Positions 35,091-46,836 of a stretch of DNA of 64,000 nt are shown in pieces. Each line of letters begins with the position of its first letter. The first letter of the stretch is position 1. Location of the stretch: positions 107,994,831 through 108,058,830 of the forward strand of contig NW_024609846.1 in the NCBI RefSeq assembly GCF_016920785.2. Direction: 5' to 3'. The notes under the pieces are model-generated. The model was not told the origin of the DNA. It saw only the letters and a list, made by a program, of their open reading frames with translations, and made no database searches. Both the position numbers and the translations under genes were made by a program. Origin of the DNA: Ixodes scapularis (Eukaryota; Arthropoda; Arachnida; Ixodida; Ixodidae).

Positions 35091-35529
35091 CCAGGCTGGT
35101 TGAAATCTCGTGTTTAACGCGAAAAAGAAGCGATTTGTGCTTACTGGTGTCTTTGTTCTGACATGGTTTTTGTAAAACTAATGTGTGACTGTGCTATGAA
35201 GTGGGCCTCCTTAAGGCTTTGGAAGACGTTGAGTCAACCCCGGTCCGATGAGTGAAGCTGAACTTAAAAAAAAACAAAACAAATTGGAATGCCTGATATG
35301 CTAAAACTAGCCTGTGAACGCTCTCTCGTAAACGCTGAAACTAAGTTGGAAAGCGTGACGTCGCTTAATGAAGTCAAACAAAGCCAATAGTCAATGAAAA
35401 CCGCCATAACTCATGTTATAGAGAGTTTGGCTGAGGTCCAAACTAAAGCATCTGCGTGACGATGCTTAACGAAGTGGTTTGCATGACACGAAGTTTGATT
35501 GAAGTTCTTCAAAAAGTTAGCTGGGATCT

Positions 35530-35990
35530 ATGTAGACCCAAACGAAGATCGTTCCCCTCGTGATAATTTAGTTTTCTACAGGATTGCCGATACACTAACT
35601 GAAACCCGGCCACAAACAGATGATACGGTGTTAAACTTATTTAGATGATCACTAAAGCTCCAAAAGTAACGGATGAAGCGATTGTAAGTGCCCTCAGAAT
35701 CGGTACTTACTGTCAGAGTAAGTGCATACCTGTTATGGTAATGTTTGCATCATCGTAACTAAAATAAAAGATGTGTTACTCTCCAGACCATTGCTAAAAT
35801 TTAGTCGTGTCAGCATGAGTGAAAATTTTCGCTTAGTGCGCCTCACGCAAGTAAAAAGCTAATATAATTTGCGAAAGTAGTAAATGTCGCTTTGAAGCTT
35901 AGATACCATAAAATATACATTAACAATTAATGCTTCATTTACGATCCGGTGATCGATACGACTGTTAAAAATGGTCCCGCTACAGCATCC
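35530..35990 (+). pseudogene. LINE ORF1 remnant
   Basis: Frames with scattered stops read VFYRIADTLTE, TDDTVLNLF, DEAIVSALRIGTY, CIPVMVMFASS, LKDVLLSRPLLKF and VSMSENFRLVRLTQ. This order (helix, RIG, P-V-x-V-x-F-A-S, K-x-x-V-L) is the C-terminal domain of CR1-like and L1-like ORF1 proteins, which bind element RNA. It is not the zinc-knuckle ORF1 of the LINE at 11.5 kb, so two LINE lineages are present. Confidence 0.6.
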
Positions 35991-36079
35991 GTAGTAGCAG
36001 ACGCACAGTTTTCTCTCCTTTTATTAAACCATCTGAGGCGTTGGGATCGGAATCACAGACCGCGAAGCGTAGTGCTTGC

Positions 36080-36750
36080 GTTGTATCCATGTCAAATGTA
36101 TCAGTCCTTTTCACTAATAATAGACGCTTTTTTTAAAGAAACGAGGTGAATTGTGTTCAATTGTTGATTTTTTAAAGTCGATGTTATTCTTTTGGCAGAA
36201 ACTTGGTTTTGTGTGAAGGTGCTTGACTGTGAACTATTTTGTGGAGTAATAAAATATAATATTTAGAGAAACGACAGATGGAATTGGAGTGGTGGCAGTA
36301 TATTTATTGCAGTCGCAAATGATGTAAAATATTATTTTTGTAAATACGATTAGCTCTTTAGAAATAATTTGGATGTGTGTTGGTCCTAACCGCAACAAAG
36401 GAATTTCGGGATAGTTTAAGACAAACCCTACAGACTGGGGAAAGACGAAAGACAACACAACCTTATTTACAAGATTTCCCAGTTCTCCGAATTTTCTCTG
36501 GGTGACTTTAATTATCCTGCCATTGTGTGGACAAAGAGTAATCCATGTACGACCACGTATTCATCCGAATGTAATGACTTTCTTAAACTTTGCTTAGAAA
36601 TTAACTTAATGCAATTAGTCACTGAACCTACGAGGGTTACCCCGTCATCAACAATTTTTTTGGATCTTATATTGTCAAACCATCCAGATCTTGTTTCTCC
36701 AATTTACATCTACCAGGACTTAAGGATTATTGTTTTATGCCTTTAAATGT
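36080..36750 (+). pseudogene. LINE ORF2 endonuclease remnant
   Basis: LGDFNYPAIVWTKSNP near 36500 contains the GDFN-x-P-x-I-x-W motif of AP-type endonucleases. It is followed by MQLVTEPTRVTPSSTIFLDL and LILSNHPDLVSP. The upstream part is broken by several stops, and the SDH motif has decayed to YQDLRI. Confidence 0.75.
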
Positions 36751-37944
36751 TAAAGCTTTAGTGCCCAAACCATACGCTCGCACAAAACTAATTCGAGATT
36801 ATACGAAAGCTGGGTTTGAGAATATTAAAAATGAACTAGCAACATTTCTAGATAATTTCGTGGTGGGGTTCCTACACAGATTAGCTGGAAAAAATTGGCA
36901 GTGGCTTTAAAACAATGTGAAATCACTATCCAATCGTTACATTCCCGTAAGGACAGTTTTTGAGAATTCTCAGTCACCGTGGTTTAATAGCGCCTTCACA
37001 CGTCTCTCAAATAAAAATAAACGATTATTTAGTGCTGCTTACTTCACAACGTGTAAACAACTTTGCACAAAATATCCCGCAGCCGCTGAGGCGTGCAAAA
37101 AAGACATTGACAATGAAAAGGTTTATTAATTTCACGCGCAAACTACCGAAAATGTTATTAACAAACCCATAAAAGTTAGAAATATTATGTAAAAAGATCC
37201 AATTCTTCAGTCGTGCTAAAAACTGAGTGGCACTAGTATGCCGTTGACAGCGAGCGCTAATGCTTTGAATACAGATTTCGCTAATTCTTTTTCACGTGAT
37301 GATAGGCAATAATGCCTAGTACTGTGGAGTTCTGAATTTTTGCGAATGGACCACTCTGCCATATTATGCTGGGTTTAACATCATGGTGATAGGTTAAAGT
37401 TATCTCGTTTTAGGAAGAGTGGATTGTATACATTCTAAATTTAAAAAAAAAACTAACATATGTTCGTTAATTATACTAGACACACTGTATCAACATTCTA
37501 CGCAAAAGTATATTTTTCATTTAGAGTGAAAAGTAGCAAAAGTGGCTCTCATTTAGAAAACAGGTGACAAACATTCCCATCTCAATTATCGGGTGATTTT
37601 CAATACTAGTGCTTTCTGCAAAATTCTTGATCACATAATATTTTCCTACCTTGTCAGTTTCTTGGAATATCATTTTTAATCCATCTCAACATGGTTTCAA
37701 AAGACATTTTCATGCGAAACTCAAATTCCATCACTCACTCATGATCGTCATTCAAAGTTAAACCTAGGATCCCAGGCTGCCTACACAATTTTGGCCTTTG
37801 CCAAAGCTTTCGACAACGTCTATCACAACCTTCTCATTCGTAGACTATCAAAACTGATGAGCCACTGAACAAAAACAAATCAATTTTTTTCCAGAAAGTA
37901 AACAAACTTTCCAGATAGTTTGAATTATTTTCAACAGTGTGGTT

Positions 37945-38245
37945 GGGACACGCGTGTCGAAAAATTCACTTTAAGCGAAAAAATATTTTTTGTGTGTGTA
38001 ATATTCACGGCGCAAGATTTATTTTAAATTCTGCGCGCAATGACCATGACGTCACGAAAGTGTCATTCACTCTCTCCACATCAACATGATGGCCAAGCCG
38101 ATGCACCTCTCCTCCACGCGCCCCAAATTCCGTGAGAGAAAACAAGTGGAAAGGAAATGTCTACCGACTAAATCGCGTCTCCCGCCGTCAAAGTTCCTCA
38201 ATTTTCGTTTTTCGTGTTAAATTTATTTTTTGACACGCGTGTCTC
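37945..38245. mobile_element. candidate MITE with GACACGCGTGTC ends
   Basis: GGGACACGCGTGTCGAAAAA at 37945-37964 is mirrored by TTTTTGACACGCGTGTCTC at 38226-38245. No target duplication was identified. It sits about 90 bp to the right of the LINE break. Confidence 0.45.
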
Positions 38246-38269
38246 AGCGATAGGGCGGCATTTTGAGCA

Positions 38270-38790
38270 GTCCTCACTCAAACTCACAATCACCATTTTT
38301 TCCAAAATTGGAACTAGCGCCCACTCACGATCACGATTTATTCAAAATAGAGTCATGACCCGGACTCACCCTCACCGTTCAACTCAAAACAAAACTCATT
38401 CGACGACATCATCATGGTCGGCACGCTGACAAATCATCACGGTCATCACGCTCACAGGTCATCACGAAACATCAGACTGACAGGTCATCAGACTCACAGG
38501 TCATCAAACTTACAGGTCCTCACGGTCCTCACACTCACAGGTAATCACTGTCCTCACGGCACTCAAACTCACAGGTCCTCACGGTCCTCATGGCCCTCAC
38601 GACACTCACCCTCACAGGTTCTCACGGTTCTCACACTCACAGGTCATCATGCTCATTACAATCACAGGTCGTCACGGTCCTCACACTCACAGCTCCTCAA
38701 AGTCCTCGCACTTACACAGGTCCACACACTCAGCACACTCATAGGTTCAGGTTCTTACACTCACAGGTCATCACGGTTACAGGTTGCTTC
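38270..38790. repeat. CTCAC-rich minisatellite
   Basis: Degenerate repeats of ACAGGTCATCACGGTC and CTCACACTCACAGGTC in one orientation. Lies near the left edge of the block that splits the LINE. A related array is at 44880. Confidence 0.85.
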
Positions 38791-38799
38791 TTTGTGATA

Positions 38800-40980
38800 T
38801 TCTTTTCTTCCCCGCAAGCCGTTGGTTTGTCTTCGCCGTGAGTCGTGCGGCGGGGAAACTATCCCAAAACAGTGAACTTCTGAACAGCCTATCCAATTTA
38901 AAAGAAATATAATACGTTTTTGTTTATGTTCCGCACATTTCTACCAAATGCGGTTAACTTGGTTTAATTACGAAAGAAACTAAATGCAAGCTGACCAACA
39001 TGGGTGTGTTGAACTTTCGCCTGTTGACAAGGGCGGCGGTAAAACAAAAACGCGTCTTCCGACTGGTTACACAGACAACGTCGCAGTGGTTAGAGCATCG
39101 CCTCGCTGTGCATACCTCGCTTATTTGTACACAAACGAATTCTACATATATCACCCCCGTTTCTTTTTTATCTTGTGCCACCCACACGTGCTTCTACGGA
39201 AGTTTATGCAGCATATATACGTATATGCATCGACCAAATTTTTTCTGTTTTTAGAGGGCGGTAATATTAATTATAAGGTGGTTTCACGTGACGTACCTCT
39301 GGTTTGAAACCCACCATCACCCGTGTTGGCAGTGGTGTCCTTCCATCGTATGCTGCTCTACGAGCAGAGGCCGCGGAGGCTGAGTTTTCCTTCTCAGTTG
39401 AGTTGCTTCTGCTTTTGTTGATCGACCGTGCTTGCCGGAGTAGGCTGCGATTTAAGGAATCCTCGGCAGGCATTCTTTTGCAGTCCTCCCGGCCTCTATA
39501 AAATTTCAGCATTTATTTTCGTGATACATGCAACCGTCCTAGAATTGGTTTTGTTTTGATTGATTTGGCATGGCTTTGCTTGGCTTGGTTTGGAGTGGTT
39601 TGGGGGTTCGGGGTCGTCTCCGTGTGTCTCTTTGTCGCTCTGTCGGTCACGTAGGGCGCGCCACTTTCCATGTGGCTAGCCGCGTCATTCTTGGCGCGCA
39701 GTTCTATAATGGGCAGTCATGCTGTTTATCGAACAAGGTTTCATTGACAAATCGTTTCAGCGACACTGCGATGTTTCATCGGGAGATCATTTCTTCGACA
39801 TTTGTTTCATTGATGTGCCATCCGCAGATCGTTTCTTCGACATTCTATACTCGACAGCGCTTACTACATTCGTCGACATTTTCTTTACTCGGACATCTAG
39901 ACGACATTTCTCTTTCTCTCTCTTTCATTGACGCGGCGTTGGCTTATTGACGTTTCGGGCTCTTCGCGTGTTCACAGCGTACTACGGTGTCCGCTACGGA
40001 CAGGGCGCAGGTTGTGCAAGCGCAAATGCTCCTCACTCTTTGTACGCAGTGTGCTGTGCGCTTACGTTGCTGGAGTGGTGCGTGCAACGTGGCGACCTTT
40101 TGGGTACGTTTGGCCGTTTGGGCGGGCGCTCGCCCTCTCTAGCGGATATTTGTTTACGTAAGGAGCGTGCCCTATGCAGCTCAGGCTCGGCGCTCGGCAG
40201 CCAGACGGCTAGGCGTTATTGTTACTTTCTGTCGTGCTTTAGGCTGCGTGCACACTCGAAGCTGGCGAGATGCTGAATCGTTCTAAATTTTTTCTAAAAA
40301 GGGGTTTCTTGGCGCAGTGCAGGCGTAGTATACTGCTCATTTGTTTATAGAATCATGTGAGGCTTACTTTGTACCCAGTAACGCACGCGAAATACTAAAA
40401 CTGACGTTTTGCAGTTTTGTCTAGCATGTGTTCCGATATATGTAGTCATGTAGACGTTAACCTGTCGGTTTCAGTAGTCTTTAAAAGTCAATGAACGAGG
40501 TATTTACATTGCTGCAGCTTCTAAAGTCGGAGCTGGCGGAGATCCATCGTCTACGTCGTCGTCATTGCTATCGGGCAGCTGACCGATTCTAAGTACTCGA
40601 GTTCTCGCTGGAAGCGTAATCTTACTTGTATAGTATTCAACAGTGCGCATCCGTGTGTGCTGTAGTGAACATTTCAAGTCCGACCTATCAATAGTTTATT
40701 GTTATCAACCAGGATAACGCAATATCTGTAAACACCTCCAGACAAAGAGAGCGGGAGCTCGCCGTTCACTTTGACCAGTAGACCGATCTCACCAACCGTC
40801 TGAAGCGTGCGTGACGCAGCGACAGTTGTACTTCACATGAGACAGCGGAATTGCACGAGACGGCTCGTGATCGACAGGCGCAAGCCTACAGCGGCGTTCA
40901 CCTCTCGTGCGGAAAGACTGCAGTTCCCGCAATGCATTGCGCCAGAGCAGGCGTAGCGAAACTGGCGGTGAGTTGGGCCT
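38800..40980. other. unassigned intronic DNA
   Basis: Contains a TCGTTTCTTCGACATT-like local repetition at 39719-39900 and GC-rich DNA at 39940-40260, without a protein I recognise. GCAGTGGTTAGAGCATCGCC at 39083 resembles the D-arm of a tRNA, but no matching T-arm follows at the right distance. Confidence 0.35.
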
Positions 40981-40988
40981 ATTACATC

Positions 40989-41207
40989 AAGCCAGGTTCA
41001 CACATCTGTGTTCCGAGCGACAGAAATGACAGAAACAGCACGAACGACATTGCACCGGGACAATTCTGTTCGCATTACAGAGCGTGACAGATAACGCAAT
41101 GAGCAGCTTTATCGAGCAATCATTAGTCATGGTTGTCCCGGTGTCATCCCGTTCGTGTCGTTTTTAACGTTCCTGTAGCTTGGAACGCAGATGTGTGAAC
41201 CAGCCTT
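40989..41207. mobile_element. MITE with TTCACACATCTG-type inverted ends (copy 3)
   Basis: Left AAGCCAGGTTCACACATCTG and right CAGATGTGTGAACCAGCCTT form a terminal inverted repeat of about 27 bp. Internal CGAACGACAT / TCGTGTCGTT and CCGGGACAA / TTGTCCCGG are also mirrored, so the whole 219 bp can fold back. Confidence 0.7.
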
Positions 41208-41774
41208 TACGAGACTACTCTGATATTACGCTTGAACGTCGCAGAAAATCGGTCTTCCCGCTTTTTCGAGGTGTCGCTACGGGTAGGAATTCTAGCGGGG
41301 TCTATATAAGTGAATTCTTCGGCACACAAGCGTCAGTGCAGGTTATGACTTTGTCAACATTGCCTGAAGCCTATTCCTATTATAAAATAAAATATTAAAG
41401 GTCTCTTCATGGTTCTTTTAAGTGTGGGTGTTTGCGCGACATGAAATGCCACAGCTTTGCGACCGCAACACCTCACACGGGCACAGTGTCCCTCCTTATC
41501 AAAATTGAACCGGGCGGTGTTTTCAATTACAATATTTATCATTATTTCGCGCATTCAGTTCCCGAAAATTAGCAGCACATTCGGGAAGTTGAAGTTGAGT
41601 GGTATTTTTTTTTATAATTCGCAAAAATTATGACAAACGGTCTCTCTAGTCATTTAGTCGCACATTCACAAAGATATTATAATTTATGTTACATAATTAT
41701 CAAACCCGCGGCGTTTCTGTGACCATCATTCGAGACAGAGTCTATGTAGCTCGGTTAACAAGTATTCATTCAAC

Positions 41775-41884
41775 GCAGTAGCACACTTCAACGACACGCT
41801 GATCAACCTTGCCCTCTGCTACACCATTGTAAAATTTTATTACGGACCTGACTCATCGCGCTATGTGTCATGGTGTGCTACTGC
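41775..41884. repeat. small inverted repeat
   Basis: GCAGTAGCACAC at 41775-41786 and GTGTGCTACTGC at 41873-41884, with further partial pairing inside. Confidence 0.65.
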
Positions 41885-41889
41885 ATTCA

Positions 41890-44870
41890 AGCGATAAGAA
41901 GTGTTTCAGAATTGAATTGTAAAATGTCGGTTATCAAATATATCCTTTTTGTTTTACAAGAAATTCTTTACTCGCTTTTAGTACCTATGCATTCAACCGT
42001 AATAACGTAAAAATGCAGCATGAATAAATAACGGGCAAAGGGAGCACAGCGTCATGCACGAAGCCCGAGAAGCCCGGGCAATTGGCGCCTTAAAGTCCCG
42101 TCCAGCCGGCGCGCGGGCAACTCGGCCATGGCCGTGGCCCGTGGGGCAGGCGCCACGACGTTCCGGCGCCGGCGTCACCTACCTCTCAGTGTAAGCAGGC
42201 ACACGGCACACGACGAATTCTACGAATCCCGATGAGTCCATAAATTCATTGGAGTGAGACACGTGACAGCGTCTCACAGGCGTTCATTCTAGATGCCACC
42301 TGTCTCTATGCGACGCTCTAATCGGCCCACTGAGACGTAGCTTCCACAGTTTGCTAAGTCATACTGAAACAGGCTTATAGATGTGCCCATAGGCAACCAG
42401 CAATGCAGTTTGGCACTACACTTCGCACCATCTAGCGGCTGCAAAATAAAACAAATTGGGTAGGCCATGGTGGCACGGGTAGGGGACTGCAGGCAGGCGC
42501 ATTTATATAGAAACCTCGTGTGAACGTGGCATTTCGGATAGGTGTGAGCCTTTTTGTAACAGTTTTTCGTAAAAGTAATCTTAACTTCACGTCTCTATGA
42601 CCTCACCGGGTTCCTGTGACATCTCGTCTGCTCCTAGAGTTTACCCCCAAAATAAATGTCGCTACTGCTGCATAAAAGGCTGCCACTGTCGCGAAGGTGA
42701 CTCAAGCGTCAAACTTTAGCGCTTCCCTTTAAGATCTTGGGAAGCGACACGACGACAAAATGGATTACTGCAGTGCGACGCATTAAGTAAGTGAATTTTA
42801 CATTAATTCTTGAAGTGAACAAAGATAGATGTGCAGGTTTGGAAAGTGGTCTGACAAACTCGTTTTGCAAACTACTCGGCAAAATATCAAAATTATTCAA
42901 GTTGTTTTACGAGTCTCTGTGACAACCACATAAAGAAATACATTAGACAAAATCAGTCCGACAGTTTTGTCGCTGTGTTGTCGAGAATCAGGCGATGAGT
43001 TCTCCAAGCTTGAGGCCCGTCGGCCCGTTGTGGCACTCGTAGTTGCAAGCGTGCATTTAGTCGCGACCGCGCGCGCCGTTCGGCACGCGCGGTCGCAACA
43101 AAAACCTGCGGGTTTTGAAATAGTGGATTTTCATAGAACAAATCTTCGTTTGTTTCGGCTACCAAATCTCATCCTGAGTACAGTAACAAATGTGACGGCG
43201 TGCAGAAAACAGGATGCAAAAATTTTTGTTCGGAAAAAGCTCATGCGAATCGGAAATATTCTTCGCACACGTACACTATGTTGCCTGGCGCCCTTTTACA
43301 CCAGGCTTGTGTACACCATGAAGAGTTTGGTTCTAATTATTCATATTTTATTCTAGTGTCGTGCGGGTGTCCGGAGAAGAAGAAGACGGTTGAGCGAGGC
43401 GCAAGTGGAGGACAGCCGGCGAGGAAAGAGGAAGAGCGTGCTACACTAGGGCTGGGGCCGGGCAAGAACGATAGAGCCATTCTGGCTGGTCTGACCCATG
43501 GTGATCCCCGGATCATTCCACCAGCGAGGTTTCGATCAAGATTGGCGAAAACGGCGAGCCCTGGCCATACCGGCCTAGGCCATGACGATCCACGAGTGGT
43601 TCCGCAGCCATTTTCGGGCTAAGACAGCCCGCAACACTTAGCCTACACAGCGCTGGCGTGGGAAGCACGATCCGCAAGCGTGGACACGGACTCCGACTGC
43701 GTGCTATGAACGACAGGCGACAACTAGGGTCGGCGGGTCCGGACTGCCGCCTCTCGAAAACGGGCAACCATTCTATTCGCTACCTTCTTGTTGTGTTGTG
43801 TCACTTCCCGGGAGAGGAGCGAACCACAGACCGATCGGGAGGCGATTATTATAGATGACCCCACAGGTGGTAAAGACACCTTAAACTGGTGTCCAAATGC
43901 CAACTCTAGAATATGCTTTAAACAGTTCGGCCTTTCAGGGCTCCGACGGTGTGAAAAAAAAAACGCATAAAAGAACCAGGGACATGGCGCGTACGTGCAC
44001 ACTTGGGCTGTCGAAATTGGGGTCGGCGCCACTCGCCACGGCCCGACGAGCAGATTGTCCTCCCCATTAACAGAGACCAGAGACAGCTCCGCTTGTGGCG
44101 CTGAATGCAGCACTCTGTGGCGCCTGCTGGCTATCGTGCACTCGCGCCACCTTGCCACGAACGACACACAAAAGCATGATATCGCACAATGAGAAAGATC
44201 TCATTCGAAGCTTTGATCGATCATGACGCCGCCCTTTTTGCACTTTCTGAGTGATGACTCATTTGCGAAAGGTACAGTGAGGTGCGCGGAAAGATAAAAC
44301 GGTTTGTGTGTCTGAGTGCTGATAAAGATCATGTAAGTAACTCAATTTATCGCAGCTATGTGAAAGTTGTAGTTGACGCAATCATAAATTGCTGTGCCCA
44401 CCGGCACCAACTTGGCAACGGGAGCCGAAATCCACACGATCCTTTCCATGCCACAGAGAGGGGAGCGCTAACCGTTTGGAGCGCTTCTTCAACTCCGACG
44501 TTACCGCGCCGCTTCGAGGCGCCATCAGTCCGTTGGCGTTTCGCCGTCTGCCGTGAATGGAAGAGCGAACGCCGAGGAGAGACGAAAGCGAACCCCGCCT
44601 TCTGTTTTGTTTGCCCTCCACAGCTGGTTCAGACACTGCGGAGGGCGCTGGGAAGGAGGAGGCTGCCAGAACAAGCACCCCCCTCCTCCTCCTCCGCCCT
44701 CCACAGGACATAGCGCGTTTACATGGCCGAGGAACAGGCGAGCGACACCCAAACCCACCCTGATCCCCGCGCAGCAGATGTGAAGCGAGAGTCTCCTCGC
44801 CCGCTAAAATTGCCCGGGAGCTCACCTGGCCATCCCAGCCAAAATAATGCCAGATCTCATGGTGACTCAT
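41890..44870. other. unassigned intronic DNA
   Basis: GC-rich patches (42060-42180, 43380-43780 and 44480-44780) produce several long chance frames on both strands. None shows a conserved domain. A hairpin at 43063-43096 is listed separately. Confidence 0.4.
43063..43096. repeat. GC-rich hairpin
   Basis: Perfect arms GCGACCGCGCG and CGCGCGGTCGC of 11 bp with a 12-base loop. Confidence 0.85.
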
Positions 44871-44879
44871 GATGGCCAT

Positions 44880-45390
44880 GGTCATCAGACTCACGTCATC
44901 ACGCACACTAATGCTATCACCGGACTCAAATCCACCCTAAGCCCCACATCTTGATTCAGGCTCATGCTCATGAGCCTTGAAGCTCACAATCACACTCAAG
45001 AGATCTCAAAACTCACCCTCATGGGTCCTCAGAACTCACGCTCACGCTCATCAGTTTTCAGAACTCACACTCAAGCTCATGAGTTCTCGGGACTCAAACT
45101 CACACTCAAGAATTTTCTGAACTCACGATCACAATCACTATCAAACTCACGCTCATTAGTTCGCAGAACTTACACACACACTCATGAGTTCTTAAAACTC
45201 ACGATCACACTCACGGTCAGACTCACGCTCATGAGTTCTCAGGACTTACAGTCACACTCACATTCATCAGTTCACGTAACTCACTATCAAACTCACAATC
45301 ACACTTGCAATTTTCCGAGACTCGAGGCCTCCCCTTGATCACCTCAACTCTGACGGTGTGCGTGAGTGATCGTGAGTGATCGCACTCATG
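44880..45390. repeat. CTCAC/ATGAGT minisatellite
   Basis: Degenerate units such as CTCACGCTCATGAGTTCTCA and GAACTCACACTCAAGCTCAT of roughly 30-50 bp. Ends about 50 bp before the second half of the split LINE. Confidence 0.85.
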
Positions 45391-45439
45391 AGGGAGAATG
45401 CCTAGGTATCTCAATCAGACTGTTTTTCCTCCTTTAACA

Positions 45440-46440
45440 TAGACTTTAACAATCTTACATGAATTCAATCTTCCTTAATCAACAGCTTCGAATTCGTAAC
45501 TATCAATAATTCGAGCCCTTCTCTCGCTACCGTTGGTTCCGGCGTTCTGCAGCGATCTGTCTTAGGACCATAGTCATTCTTAATTTATGTTAAGAATCGT
45601 CCACTTCACATCCCCTTACCTATCTGTTTACTTGCTGATGTCTGTTTGATTTATTGGAAAATAATTGACCATAGTGACGGCTATGTGCACTAGTCTTATA
45701 TTAACAATATTGTCCAGTGGCGTGACATGTTTTATGGGCCGTAATTCTAACAATTGTAAATCTATGTGCGTATAGCTAGTCCTACGAAAATTTTAGTTAC
45801 CTTCCTAATACAGCGAATGTAGAAGCTGTTACATTGTACAAATATTTAGACATGCACTAAACTTACAACTTCTCCTGGAAAGCTAATATTCAGTACATCA
45901 CATACAATGCTAATACCATGTTAGGTTATATTAGGTGTAATTTTTCACTAACGCCTGTACCTTTCAAGTTAATTTTGCAGAAAACCCCAATTCGACCCAA
46001 ATTAGAATATGCAGCATCTATCTGAGATCCCTGTTATGCCTTCCTCATTGATGCATTGAAAGCCATCCAAAACAGATCTGCTCGTTTCATAGTCACTAAT
46101 TATCACTACACAAGTAGTGCCATAAATATATCAAACCTTATCGCTCCCTTCCTTTATTCTACGTCGGAAAATTTCACTCCACTCCTCATTTCACAAAGTG
46201 TACTTTTATAATTCTATACTACGGAAAAAATTAATTGTACGCCCAATTTAAGTTTCCTCTCGTCTTGCTCATCAACAGAAGTTTGGTATCCCCAGCGTTA
46301 ACACAAATTACATTTCATTCATCCTTTCTTCCTCGTACATTTCAAAAATGGAATCACCTTCTTTCCTCGTACATTTCAAAAATGGAATCCATTATGGAAT
46401 TGCTTCCATAATGGACTAGGTTCATTTTAAAATCTTCGTT
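45440..46440 (+). mobile_element. LINE, 3' part (rest of RT to 3' end)
   Basis: Reads NIDFNNLT-stop-IQSSL, FEFVTINNSSPSLATVGSGV, LQRSVLGP-stop-SFLIYVKN, then LLADVCLIYW in place of the FADD motif, NIVQWRDM, YKYLDMH, FSWKANIQYITYNANTMLGY, RPKLEYAAS and ALKAIQNRSARFI. This is the order of RT palm, thumb and C-terminal segment in CR1/Jockey-type LINEs. It begins one or two residues after the point where the 5' part stops at 37855. The catalytic Asp pair is lost (AD-V). Confidence 0.75.
46321..46389. repeat. tandem duplication of about 37 bp
   Basis: CTCGTACATTTCAAAAATGG occurs twice, about 37 bp apart, within CTTTCTTCCTCG / CTTCTTTCCTCG contexts. It is followed by ATTATGGAATTGCTTCCATAAT, a small palindrome. 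Confidence 0.85.
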
Positions 46441-46705
46441 ACCTAATTGTTTACTGGCGTTGGTAACATGCCCGCGTAGTCACTGGGAACATCGCCCGCA
46501 AACAGAATAAACGTGGCTGGGCGCCGCCGATGCCGTACCGACCATTTTCGTCTTCTGGGGAGTTGCCGGTCCCGGTCCAGTAGGACCGTGGCGGCAGACC
46601 GGCACTGCCCCTACCACAACCAGCTGTTATGTGCTACTTCGGTTGTTCAAGAAAAAATCCATGATTATTTTGTTTAACGATCACGTATGTTAGGACGTCA
46701 CTTAC

Positions 46706-46836
46706 CGGCAAGTTCACTTCTTTTACGGTAACGTTGCTGTACTGGTCTATAAAGCATTGAGCTCTCTTTACAAATTCTTTCTTTGAGCTCTCGGTCCACC
46801 AGTTTCGCAGCTCTCCATCAGCATCAAATTGACTTC
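46706..46836 (-). CDS. M13 metallopeptidase, exon 2
   Basis: Two bases complete the Gly codon split from exon 1. Then 43 codons follow: SQFDADGELRNWWTESSKKE, FVKRAQCFIDQYSNVTVKEV and NLP. In M13 enzymes the zinc helix HExxH-GFD is followed by F(D/N)-x-DG-x-L-x-x-WW-T-x-x-S-x-x-x-F and a Cys-x4-QY segment, exactly as here. The acceptor is CATCAG; the donor is GTAAGT. The phase is 1 at the 5' side and 0 at the 3' side, matching its neighbours. N-glycosylation site Asn-Val-Thr is visible, in keeping with an extracellular domain. The 8.3-kb intron upstream contains a same-strand LTR retrotransposon. Confidence 0.92.

Larger units (their letters stand above)
34730..37855 (+). mobile_element. LINE, 5' part (ORF1 remnant, endonuclease, first half of RT)
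   Basis: A decayed non-LTR retrotransposon inside an M13 intron, opposite strand to the gene. Its ORF1 region is at about 34850-35990 and its endonuclease at 36080-36750. The linker, with SQSPWFNSAFTRLSNKNKRL, is at 36970-37030. The RT fingers and palm motif A are at 37560-37855 (CKILDHII, FAKAFDNVYHNLLIRRLSKL). It stops abruptly after RLSKL. The sequence that should come next is found at 45440, so this and that segment are probably one element. Confidence 0.75.

Noticed and set aside
38270..38790. CRISPR-like array
   Set aside because: Units are degenerate and contiguous, without constant-length unique spacers. Eukaryotic context; it is a minisatellite.
39083..39320. tRNA-derived SINE
   Set aside because: A D-arm-like GGTTAGAGCATCG is present, but the nearest B-box-like word is over 200 bp away, and there is no tail.
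43724..44167. 147-codon minus-strand frame
   Set aside because: Overlaps another long frame on the plus strand in GC-rich DNA; no domain or homologous motif recognised.
44382..44906. 174-codon minus-strand frame and overlapping plus-strand frames
   Set aside because: Several mutually overlapping frames over a GC-rich patch with repeats of CTCCTC. No recognisable domain and no splice context.
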